This document shows, piece by piece, positions 8,390-16,298 of a DNA stretch of 64,000 nt. Position numbers and translations under genes: made by a program. Positions within the stretch are counted from its first letter, which is position 1. Each line of letters begins with the position of its first letter. The notes under the pieces were generated by a model that did no database searches, was not told the origin of the DNA, and saw only the letters and a program-made list of their open reading frames with translations. The stretch spans positions 1 to 64,000 of the forward strand of contig NZ_BDBB01000009.1 of assembly GCF_001612765.1 (NCBI RefSeq), given 5' to 3'. This DNA comes from Nocardia arthritidis NBRC 100137. GTDB lineage: Bacteria; Actinomycetota; Actinomycetes; Mycobacteriales; Mycobacteriaceae.

Positions 8390-9127
8390 TCAGCTGTAGA
8401 TGAAGAACACGCCGGTGGCGATGCCGCCCGGACCGGTGACCGTGACCGGCACCGGACCGAAGCCCACCGGGGTGATCGCGGTGATCTGCGTGTCGGAATT
8501 CACCGTGAACGACGCTGCCGGAAGGAAACCGAAGAACACCCCGGTGGCGCCGGTGAATCCGGTGCCGGTGATCGTGACCGCGGTACCGCCGGTCACCGGC
8601 CCGGTATTCGGCGAAACCGAAATCAGCGTCGGCACCGAAACATACGTGTACGGCACTCCCGGACTTGTACCGGCCGGAGTGGTGACGGTGACCGGCACCG
8701 TACCCGTTCCCGGCGGAGCGATCGCGACGATCAGCGTACTGGAGATTCCGAAGAAGAATGTGGCCGGCGTGGCACCGAAGTTGACCGAAGTAACTCCGGT
8801 GAAGCCGGTTCCGACGATCAAAACCAAGGTTCCACCGGTCGACGGCCCGGAATTCGGAATCACCGCGGCCACTACAGGTGGCTGCACGACATAGGTGTAA
8901 GGAAAACCATTGCTGATTCCGCCCGCATTGTCAACGGTGACCTGTACGGTGCCGGTGCCGGGCGGGGCGATCGCCGTGATCTGCGTATCGGAATCCAGGG
9001 TGAAAGTCGTTGCGGTCGCGCCGAATCGCACCGTGGTCGGCCCGGTGAATCCGGTTCCGGTGATAACCACACTGTTACCCCCCGAAGTCGGGCCCGTAGT
9101 CGGCGATACCGAAGTGATAGTAGGCAT
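8390..9127 (-). CDS. Triple IPT/TIG-domain protein without signal peptide
   Basis: The 245 residues are entirely made of three IPT/TIG immunoglobulin-like repeats of ~82 residues (about 1-82, 83-164, 165-245). Each opens I-x-x-V-x-P-x-x-G-P-x-x-G-G and contains ITGTGFTG or a close variant, then a V-x-FG strand and a YTY or FIY ending. The ATG is fixed by AAGGGG upstream. IPT/TIG domains are usually found in secreted or surface proteins, yet no signal peptide, anchor or enzymatic domain is present here. It is probably a binding or structural protein; the export route, if any, is unknown. Confidence 0.85.
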   Translation of the reverse strand: MPTITSVSPTTGPTSGGNSVVITGTGFTGPTTVRFGATATTFTLDSDTQITAIAPPGTGTVQVTVDNAGGISNGFPYTYVVQPPVVAAVIPNSGPSTGGTLVLIVGTGFTGVTSVNFGATPATFFFGISSTLIVAIAPPGTGTVPVTVTTPAGTSPGVPYTYVSVPTLISVSPNTGPVTGGTAVTITGTGFTGATGVFFGFLPAASFTVNSDTQITAITPVGFGPVPVTVTGPGGIATGVFFIYS

Positions 9128-9823
9128 GACATTGCCCCTTTTCAGAGTTGATTACCTGCACCGGGGGGTGCTCGACCTGCTGGTTGCCCGGCTGTAACCA
9201 TTAAGGCCCTGAAACCATCGCTGCGGCAATGCATATCGCGATCCGTTTTCGTCTGTTTTAGTCCGCTTCCGTCTGGTTTATGACCGGCTCGACTACACAG
9301 CGATAAGACCGCGCCGGACAGACTACTTGGGCGAAGGCGACCAGGAGGTGGCCCTCGACATGGATATGGGTCGGCCCGGATATCCGGGGGCATGCGTATG
9401 GATGCGCATTTGCCGATGCCACCTCCCGTCGCGCCGTCGACGGACAGCTTCCGGCGTCGGTTCCCGTCCGTACCCGACAACATCCGGGATATGTTGCGCT
9501 GCTGGATGTCTCGCGGCTGCTGTCGAGCTACCTCGGCGGTTGGCACCGCGCAGGGTCGCGGGCTCCGGTCGAGCCGCTGCCACCGCGGGTTCGCTGCGCG
9601 CTCACAAGGCGACGGTGCCGCTACCGACGAGCGGGAGGTATTGACCGCGGTGGTGTTCGCACTGGTCAACGGCTGTTCGGAGATTAGGGTTCGATGCTCG
9701 AGCCGGGCCGGTGGACCGCGGCAAGCCCAGCTCGAGGATCCGCGTACTGTCCGCGGAAAAGCCTCGACCGGGCATTCCCACCGCTGGAGTCAGTCGTCGC
9801 GGTTGCGATGAGACACTCTGACG
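9128..9823. other. Long intergenic region, no supported gene
   Basis: About 700 bases between the divergent IPT/TIG gene and the carnitine-acyltransferase homologue. The first ~180 bases are comparatively AT-rich (for example GTTTTCGTCTGTTTTAGTCC) and should hold the promoter of the IPT gene. Open frames in the rest lack convincing ribosome sites or recognisable domains. Confidence 0.5.
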
Positions 9824-11614
9824 GTGACCGAGAAACTCGCCACCGAGATGCCCGTCAGCACATTCGATTACGACGAGCAATTGCCACGGCTTCCCATCCC
9901 GACGTTGGAGGAAACGTGCGAGCGGTTTCTCGAGAGGTGCTCGCCGTTGCTGACCGACGAGGAACTCGCTGCCACGAAAGCGGCTGTGGAGCAGTTCCTC
10001 GCGCCGGACAGTCCGGCACGGACATGGCAAAGCGAGATCGAGCGATTCGATCGAACACCCGGCGTCCATAGTTGGCTCGACGGATTCTGGAAATCTCGCC
10101 ATCTCGGCTACCGGGACAGTATCGCCTACAACGCGAATTCCTTCTTCTTGTTTCCGGACTCGGGGCATGGGCAACTAGAACGTGCCGCCGCCCTGATCTT
10201 CCGCACCGCCGCGTATAAATTCGAACTCGACGCCGAGACGGTGTCGCCTGTGCTACTGCGCGGCAGGCCACTGTCCATGCATCAGAACAGGCGCCTGTTC
10301 TCCACCACCAGGATCCCCGGCATCGAGTGTGACACCGTGCGCTCGGCCTACAGTGCCGCCGAACCCGGGCCGCCGACCGCCCGGCACATCGTCGTCTTCT
10401 TCCGAAGTCGTGCGTTTCGAATGGACGTTGTCGCGCCAGACGGCACCCCGCATTCCGTCGAGGACCTGATCGCCGGGCTGGACGCGATCAGGGCAGCCGA
10501 TCCGGCCGCGGAGGCGTCGCCGGGTGCGCTGACAACTGGACCACGCACGGCTTGGGCGAGGGCTCGCCAAGCCCTCATGGGAGATCCGGACAACGTCGCC
10601 GCGTTCGAAGCGATCGAAACGGCGCTGTTCTGTGTCGCGCTCGACGACTTCGCGCCCCGAGACGAACTCGCGGCCTGTAACCAGCTCATGCACGGCGACG
10701 GCGGGAACCGCTGGTACGACAAAGCGTTGACATTCATCGTGTTCGCCGATGGTCGCGCCGGCGTCAACATCGAAGAGTCCGGCCTGGACGGAACCACTGT
10801 GGCCGGCTTGTGCGACGCGGTTCTGGCGAGCGCGACAGCCATCTCGGCAGAAAAGCCAGGACAGGCGCCCGCGATATCACCGATCGAATTCCGTCTCGAC
10901 GAGGCTGTCCGGCAGGAGGTTCGGCAAGCCTCAGCCGACTTCGCCGAGCTGGCGGGCGAGACCGCCACGCAGGTCGTCACGTTCGACGGCTTCGGCGCGG
11001 ACACAGCCAAACGGCTCGGAATATCACCGGATGCGTTGGTGCAAATGGCTTACCAACTGGCTCATCAACGGTCCAGGGGGTTGCTCGGCACCACCTATGA
11101 ATCCGTTGCCGTGCGGCATTACCGCCACGGCCGCACCGAGGCACTCCGCGTGGTCACCCCCGAAGTGGTTCGCTTCGTCACATTGATGAACGACTCGACC
11201 GCCACGGCCACCGCTCGGGCCGAAGCGCTACGTACCGCGGCGGGGGTACACGTCGCTCACACCAGAGACTGCCAGGCGGGGCGTGCTCCCGAACGGCACC
11301 TCGCGGAGCTACTGCGAATCCAGCGACAGCACGACGATAAGCCGCTCGCGCTGCACGAATCTCCCGGCTGGCAAATTCTGCGTGATGACTATCTCAGCAC
11401 CAGTGCCGTGTCATCGGTCAATATTCGATTCTTCGGTTTCGGGCCCGCGGCCGACCGATGCATCGGGATCGGCTACCTCGTGCAGCCCGGCGGTCTCAAC
11501 ATCCACCTCAGCGCACCCAAGGGCATCGAACAGCCCCTGCGCCGATTCGCGCACGCTCTCTCTGTCGCCATCCCAGAGTTGTGCGACCTGCTCGAGACGA
11601 CATCCGTCGCCTAG
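9824..11614 (+). CDS. Choline/carnitine O-acyltransferase family protein with altered active site
   Basis: The 596 residues match the carnitine acyltransferase family over full length: LPIPTLEETCERFLE at the N-terminus, NRWYDKALTFIVFADGRAGV at ~296-314, TTYESVAVRHYRHGRTEALR with the following TPEVVRFV, and the STS motif at 525-527 in DDYLSTS. These enzymes move acyl groups between CoA and a hydroxyl acceptor. The catalytic His expected in the (E)HS-x-x-DG motif is replaced: NIEESGLDG at 315-323 has Glu318. The protein may therefore use another base, act on an unusual acceptor, or be inactive. It heads the cluster with the exporter, arginine-oxidase-like and reductase genes. The GTG start has no obvious ribosome site. 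Confidence 0.88.
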   Translation: MTEKLATEMPVSTFDYDEQLPRLPIPTLEETCERFLERCSPLLTDEELAATKAAVEQFLAPDSPARTWQSEIERFDRTPGVHSWLDGFWKSRHLGYRDSIAYNANSFFLFPDSGHGQLERAAALIFRTAAYKFELDAETVSPVLLRGRPLSMHQNRRLFSTTRIPGIECDTVRSAYSAAEPGPPTARHIVVFFRSRAFRMDVVAPDGTPHSVEDLIAGLDAIRAADPAAEASPGALTTGPRTAWARARQALMGDPDNVAAFEAIETALFCVALDDFAPRDELAACNQLMHGDGGNRWYDKALTFIVFADGRAGVNIEESGLDGTTVAGLCDAVLASATAISAEKPGQAPAISPIEFRLDEAVRQEVRQASADFAELAGETATQVVTFDGFGADTAKRLGISPDALVQMAYQLAHQRSRGLLGTTYESVAVRHYRHGRTEALRVVTPEVVRFVTLMNDSTATATARAEALRTAAGVHVAHTRDCQAGRAPERHLAELLRIQRQHDDKPLALHESPGWQILRDDYLSTSAVSSVNIRFFGFGPAADRCIGIGYLVQPGGLNIHLSAPKGIEQPLRRFAHALSVAIPELCDLLETTSVA

Positions 11615-11788
11615 CGTTGCGTGTCGATGAATGACTTGTCGAAGACGGCAGTTCTCGCACGACAATCTAATAAGTGGTGCGTATAGGTCACGAAGTCATG
11701 GTGGCGAACATGGGCAGAGAGTTCGCCTGAACGAGACCGCGCCGATCGGCTCCAGGAGTACGAGTTGCACCCCGAGAGGTGAGTGGGG

Positions 11789-13252
11789 GTGAAAGCGTAC
11801 CGAGAGCTTCTGGCGAATCGGACAGTATGCAACATGATTTTGCTCAGTCTGCTGTTCCGGACTGTTCTCAACTCCCAGTCGCTGTTGCTGGTCATGCATG
11901 TGCGGCACACGTTGGACCTCTCCTACGGTGCTGCGGGCCTATTGAGCACCGTGGTCTATCTGTGCATGGCAGGCACCGAGCTACAGCGCGGCCCGCGGCT
12001 CGATCGATCGGGCTTGCGGCCCACCATGGCTCCGGCGATCGTGGTGAACGGGATCTGTTGGCTGATCGCGCCATTCGCCCCGTTTCCGCTGTTGCTGCTG
12101 CTCGCGGCGTTGGCGGCATGGTTCGAGATACCGATCATCAACGTCGCGAAACAGGCCATCACGGTCGCCACGACCGAACGCGAGCGGCGACCGGCGCTCG
12201 CCGCGTACGAGGTGACCGCGGATATCTCGCTACTGGTCGGGCCGCCGCTGGGTGTCGCGGCGATGAGTATCTGGGATACGGCGGTGGTGCTGCTCGTCGT
12301 CCGACTGGTGGCCGTGGGTTGCGGGATCGTGTTGTTGCGACAGAACCCGCCGCTGCGAACCGGTCCGATCCGAGTGGCACGGCGTACCCCACGGCGATTC
12401 TGGTTGCAGATCGGGTTCGTGGCGCCGAATGTCGGGTACGCCGCGGCCGCCGCCGTCCTGTGTGCGGAGGAACTGAGTGTCATCACGGTCATGCACGATT
12501 TCCACGCCAAGAAATCGATCGGGCTGGTGCTCGCCATAGGCGCAGCCGGTGCGGTGGCCGGTGGGTACGGTTACGGCGCGATCTCCAGAACCATCTCGCC
12601 GTATGTCCTACTGGTCGGGCTCGGAATCGGCGTGGTGCCTTGCGCCCTGGCCACGGGGCCGGTTTCGCTGGCCATAGCCGTTTTCATCGTCGGCGTGCTG
12701 GCCGGTGCTGTTTTCCCGGCCAGCACCGATCGGATGAATGCCGTGGTATCCGAGGACGCACTCGGTGAAGCCCTCGGCTTTCATTTCAGCCTGATGTGGG
12801 TGGGCGTGGCCATGGGAAGCATCCTGGCGAGTCAGTCCGTCGACTTCGCCGGTTCATCAGGTGGCTTCCTATCCGCGACCGCGATCGGTATCGGTGCGGG
12901 AATCGGGCTGGGCCGGATCGCGGCGCGCGCTGCCCCTACCCCCGGGGCACCCGACGAAGTGAGTCGAGAACTCATCGTCACCACGACAAGGCGGATAGTG
13001 GACGCTGTCCTCGGCGACGATATCTACGGCTCGCTCGAGGCCCGGCCCCACGTGGATGACACCTCCGAGAAACACGCGGACCCTTCGGTTCCCGGACGCC
13101 GAAACCGAACAGAAGTCGCGGCCGTGACACCGATCAATTCCCACGCCGTGGACGAAGGCCAGACCGGGGGGCAACGCTTCCCGACACCTCGAGCCGAAAC
13201 TCCGTCACCGCCCGAGCGAAAAGGCTCGCCATGGAGCCGACGGCCGGTCTAA
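11789..13252 (+). CDS. MFS transporter of the 9824-15585 cluster
   Basis: A 487-residue major facilitator protein with about 12 hydrophobic helices over the first ~390 residues (for example LLLVMHVRHTLDLSYGAAGL). The last ~95 residues are polar, proline-rich and probably disordered, an unusual tail for this family. The GTG at 11789 is nine bases after GAGAGG; a GTG two codons earlier (11783) is possible but too close to that site. It most likely exports the product of the flanking biosynthetic genes, or a toxic intermediate; this is inferred only from position. Confidence 0.85.
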   Translation: MKAYRELLANRTVCNMILLSLLFRTVLNSQSLLLVMHVRHTLDLSYGAAGLLSTVVYLCMAGTELQRGPRLDRSGLRPTMAPAIVVNGICWLIAPFAPFPLLLLLAALAAWFEIPIINVAKQAITVATTERERRPALAAYEVTADISLLVGPPLGVAAMSIWDTAVVLLVVRLVAVGCGIVLLRQNPPLRTGPIRVARRTPRRFWLQIGFVAPNVGYAAAAAVLCAEELSVITVMHDFHAKKSIGLVLAIGAAGAVAGGYGYGAISRTISPYVLLVGLGIGVVPCALATGPVSLAIAVFIVGVLAGAVFPASTDRMNAVVSEDALGEALGFHFSLMWVGVAMGSILASQSVDFAGSSGGFLSATAIGIGAGIGLGRIAARAAPTPGAPDEVSRELIVTTTRRIVDAVLGDDIYGSLEARPHVDDTSEKHADPSVPGRRNRTEVAAVTPINSHAVDEGQTGGQRFPTPRAETPSPPERKGSPWSRRPV

Positions 13253-13360
13253 TTCCTCGGTCTTGCCGGCTGACGGCTTCTGGATATAGCCGAGTGAACG
13301 GCGACCCGCCCGAAGCCATACGCACCAAAATGTAACTACCACTTCGAAGGTTTACCAACC

Positions 13361-14542
13361 GTGACATCTACTCGTACGCAGTGTTCGAATCTTCCGAATC
13401 CGCTCGGGCACACCACCAGCACTACCTACGAGAGGCGCAGTCTCGATCGAGCCGTAAACCTATCGGATGCTCATTGCCGTCAACCGCTGACGCTTTCGCA
13501 GAACAACATCGTCGAGCGGTTCCCCGAGCTGTTCCACGACGCGCGAAAGCAATCGCAATCCGAGCTGGAAGAAGCGTTCCTCGCCGCTTTTCTGCGGCTG
13601 GCCGGCGAGCCGATGCATCGCGATGTGTCCAGGTATATGCTGTCGTATTCCGCGTCATCTGCCATCACGATGGTAGTAAGTCATTGCGCTCGCGCGGGTA
13701 AACGAGTCGCCTTGATCGAGCCGGTCTTCGACAATATTTCATCGATCCTGCGCCGAGAGAATGTCGAGCTCGTACCGCTGCCGGAACAAGAGTGCACCGT
13801 CGAACGCCTGCCCGCGGCGGTGGCTCGGCTCGAACCTGCGGTGATCTGGTTGGTCTCACCCAACAATCCCACTGGATGGGCGCTGTCGGAACCGGAGTTC
13901 AGAACCCTGGTCCAATGTTGCGCCGACCGTCGTTGCACCCTGGTCCTCGACGCCTCCTTCCGCTTCTTCTCGCCTCAGCCCATCGGTTGGTCGCAGTACC
14001 AGGTTCTGGAGGAATCGGGAATCTCATATATCGTGCTCGAAGACACCGGCAAGACCTGGCCCACCAGTGAAATCAAGGTCGGACTGACGGTATGCAGCCC
14101 GGATATGTACAAGGACATGTACCGGCTGCACGACGACCTGTTGCAAAGCGTCTCCCCTTTCCATCTCCGGGTGCTGACGGAATTCATCGAGGACAGCTGC
14201 ACGAATGGCGTAGAGCGCAGCATCCTGCCTGCTGTACTACAGAACCGGGATATCCTCCGGTCGATCCTGGCGGATTCGGAATTGGATTTCCTCACCGATT
14301 TGCGGTCGCCCGTTTCGGTGGACTGGCTACGCCTCCGGGAGGGATGCGATTGCGAGGATTTCGTCCATGCGGCGGTTCGAGATGGAGTCCACGTTCTACC
14401 CGGGACGAACTTCTTCTGGAATCAGCCGGAGCGCGGGCGAGAGTTCGTTCGGGTCGCCTTGGCCCGCGATCCGCAGCTGGTGCTGGAGGGTGCGCGGTTG
14501 CTGCGAGACACCGCGACCCGGCTCGCCGCGAAAGAAGCATGA
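13361..14542 (+). CDS. PLP-dependent arginine oxidase/hydroxylase-like enzyme (MppP/RohP/Ind4 type)
   Basis: A 393-residue fold-type I PLP enzyme. SPNNPTGW (166-173), DASFRFF with Asp197, and EDTGKTWPT with Lys231 as the cofactor lysine are visible. From NLSDAHCRQPLTLSQ onward it resembles, as I remember that sequence, MppP (NIADGHARQALS, HPTFDNI, ALDTSFRGF, EDTGKLWPT), a PLP enzyme that uses O2 to oxidise unactivated carbons of L-arginine to 4-hydroxy-2-ketoarginine or a dehydro product. The conserved N-terminal NLSDAH helix, not found in ordinary aminotransferases, is the best distinguishing sign. A plain aminotransferase is the alternative. The start is GTG with GAAGG upstream; its stop overlaps the next gene by ATGA. 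Confidence 0.85.
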   Translation: MTSTRTQCSNLPNPLGHTTSTTYERRSLDRAVNLSDAHCRQPLTLSQNNIVERFPELFHDARKQSQSELEEAFLAAFLRLAGEPMHRDVSRYMLSYSASSAITMVVSHCARAGKRVALIEPVFDNISSILRRENVELVPLPEQECTVERLPAAVARLEPAVIWLVSPNNPTGWALSEPEFRTLVQCCADRRCTLVLDASFRFFSPQPIGWSQYQVLEESGISYIVLEDTGKTWPTSEIKVGLTVCSPDMYKDMYRLHDDLLQSVSPFHLRVLTEFIEDSCTNGVERSILPAVLQNRDILRSILADSELDFLTDLRSPVSVDWLRLREGCDCEDFVHAAVRDGVHVLPGTNFFWNQPERGREFVRVALARDPQLVLEGARLLRDTATRLAAKEA

Positions 14543-15585
14543 CGATGAGCGCTCGATCGAGCCGTTATCGCACCTTGCTGACCGGGGCTGATCCGACACC
14601 CGCCGATACCGAATGGCTGCGGCGGAAGAATCTCGAAGTCGATGTTCGTCGCCACGACCTATCCGAAGCCGAGTTGGCGCGCGCGCTGATAGGCAAGGAC
14701 GCGTACATTCTCGGTGGTGTGGAGCGCGCGACCGCCACCGCGCTGTCCACTGCCGACGACCTCCGAGTCATCGCGTTCATGGGCGTCGGATATCAGCCAT
14801 ACATCGATATCGCGGCAGCGACTGCGGCGGGAATCGCGGTGACCAACACGCCCGGAGCCAACGCACGTGCGGTCGCGGAATTCACGATCGGTCTCATGCT
14901 CGACGCGTGGCGCCGGATCACGGACCTGACGATGGAAACGAACGCCGGTCGATGGCCCGAGATCAAGGGGCGCAACCTTCATGCGAAGACGCTCGGCATC
15001 ATCGGAATGGGGACCATCGGTGCCATCGTCGCCCGGATGGCGGCCGATGGGTTCGGGATGCGGGTGGCCTACGTGAGCCGAACAGCGAAACCCGAACTGG
15101 AACAAAAGATCCCCGCTCGCCGGGTCGAGCTGCCCGAGCTGCTCGCCGAGTCCGATGTCATCAGTCTCCATGCTTCATACGGCCCGCAGACGGACCGGAT
15201 GATCGGCGAAGCGCAGCTGGCTGCCGTCAAGCCCGGCGCGATTCTGATCAACACTTCCCAAGCGGAACTCGTGGATCCAGCGCCGTTGCGAGCCGCACTG
15301 CTCGACGGTCGCCTCGCGGCCGCTGCCATGGACGGCTATTACATCGTGCCCGCGCCTTCCGCGCAAGACGATCCCCTCGGGTTGATGACGTTGAGCAACA
15401 ACAGGTTTCTCGTCACACCGCACGCGGCGGGCGCTACCGAGGAGTCCTTCCGCGCGATGCTCACGGCCAATGTCGAGTCCATCAGGAATATTCTCGAGAC
15501 TGGAGAAGACCCCCGAGTCGTCAACCCAGGCTTCCGTGATCATGCCCGTTGGTTGCCGGCGCCCCGCAGGCCCTCGAGTCGATGA
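14539..15585 (+). CDS. D-2-hydroxyacid dehydrogenase-fold reductase with non-canonical catalytic residues
   Basis: The 348 residues match NAD-dependent D-isomer-specific 2-hydroxyacid dehydrogenases: GIIGMGTIGAIVARM binding NAD at ~153-167, TNTPGANARAVAEFTIGLML, and VTPHAAGATEES with His295. The substrate-binding Arg of the usual N-x-A-R-G motif is Gln241 (INTSQAELVD), and the Glu that pairs with His is Val270 (YYIVPAP). This suggests a substrate other than a simple 2-keto acid, for example an imine. Its ATG overlaps the stop of the arginine-oxidase-like gene (14539-14542), so the two are translationally coupled and probably act consecutively, as Ind4 and Ind5 do in indolmycin biosynthesis. 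Confidence 0.88.
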   Translation: MTMSARSSRYRTLLTGADPTPADTEWLRRKNLEVDVRRHDLSEAELARALIGKDAYILGGVERATATALSTADDLRVIAFMGVGYQPYIDIAAATAAGIAVTNTPGANARAVAEFTIGLMLDAWRRITDLTMETNAGRWPEIKGRNLHAKTLGIIGMGTIGAIVARMAADGFGMRVAYVSRTAKPELEQKIPARRVELPELLAESDVISLHASYGPQTDRMIGEAQLAAVKPGAILINTSQAELVDPAPLRAALLDGRLAAAAMDGYYIVPAPSAQDDPLGLMTLSNNRFLVTPHAAGATEESFRAMLTANVESIRNILETGEDPRVVNPGFRDHARWLPAPRRPSSR

Positions 15586-15649
15586 CGTCGAATCAGTGTG
15601 CCCGGATTCGCCGCGAGGGGCACTCGGATGATGGCGGACTATTGATCTC

Positions 15650-16234
15650 CTATTCGCCCGCCCCGTTCAGCATCTGCTCGATGCGGGCGCGCAACGATCG
15701 GCCGGCCGCGTGCAGGGGTTCGGTCGAGCGAAGGGTGCGGCTGAGCACGAAAGCGCCCTCGAGCGCCGCGAGGACGGCGAGGATGAGCTCGCGGGCGTCC
15801 GGTGCGGGCAAGCCGCGGCGGGCGAAGTAGTCGGCGCCCTCGTCGATCCAGGAGGCGATGACCTCGGCGGCGACTTCGCGCAGCCCGGGTTCGCTGTCGG
15901 CGACCTCGCCCGCGACGGTGCCGACCGGGCACATGTTCATCCAGCCGGTCTGTTCGATCTGCTCGGCCGCCGACGCGAACGCGGCGGGAATCGCCTCGCG
16001 CAGGTCATCGTCGACGTCCAACAGCACAGGGAGCAACTGCAGGTACGCGGCTCCGGACGTGCGCAGCGCCGCGGCGGCGATCTGCGGTTTCCCCTCGGGG
16101 AAGTGGTGATAGAGCGACCCCATCGGCGCGCCCGCGGCGACGGTGAGCTGCTTGACGCTGGCGCCCGCGTAGCCCTGCGTTCGCATCAGCTCGGCCATCG
16201 CGGTGACGAGGCGTTCCCGGGTGCTGGTTGACAT
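15650..16234 (-). CDS. TetR family transcriptional regulator
   Basis: About 194 residues. The N-terminal helix-turn-helix (RERLVTAMAELMRTQGYAGA, then VAAGAPMGSLYHHFPEGKP) is typical TetR. The C-terminal domain matches the TetR_C-type ligand domain of LmrA/YxaF-like repressors (ASWIDEGADYFARRG, LAALEGAFVLSRTLRS). The ATG at 16234 begins the conserved MSTSTRERL; a GTG four codons earlier is possible. It is divergent from the alpha/beta hydrolase at 16299, with a perfect inverted repeat between them, so it probably represses both. Confidence 0.88.
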   Translation of the reverse strand: MSTSTRERLVTAMAELMRTQGYAGASVKQLTVAAGAPMGSLYHHFPEGKPQIAAAALRTSGAAYLQLLPVLLDVDDDLREAIPAAFASAAEQIEQTGWMNMCPVGTVAGEVADSEPGLREVAAEVIASWIDEGADYFARRGLPAPDARELILAVLAALEGAFVLSRTLRSTEPLHAAGRSLRARIEQMLNGAGE

Positions 16235-16255
16235 CTTCTCGGTCACCGTTCCAGA

Positions 16256-16273
16256 CTAGAGCAACTACTCTAG
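16256..16273. promoter_or_regulatory. Inverted-repeat operator between TetR and hydrolase genes
   Basis: CTAGAGCAACTACTCTAG has perfect 6-base arms around a 6-base centre. It sits 22 bases upstream of the TetR start and 26 bases upstream of the hydrolase start. Size and placement fit a TetR operator. Confidence 0.6.
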
Positions 16274-16298
16274 AGCGATCGCTCGGATGGAGGCGGAC

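Noticed and set aside
9142..9669. Leftward 175-codon open frame in the intergenic region upstream of the IPT gene
   Set aside because: Low-complexity Arg/Pro/Ser composition, no domain, no ribosome site, and it would run through the IPT promoter region; typical of spurious frames in high-GC DNA.
9392..9811. Rightward open frame with a start resembling RsbW-type ATP-binding regulators (FRRRFPSVPDNIRDM)
   Set aside because: The resemblance covers only ~15 residues, the N- and G-box motifs of an ATPase do not follow, and there is no good ribosome site. It may be a decayed gene, but the evidence is too thin to list.
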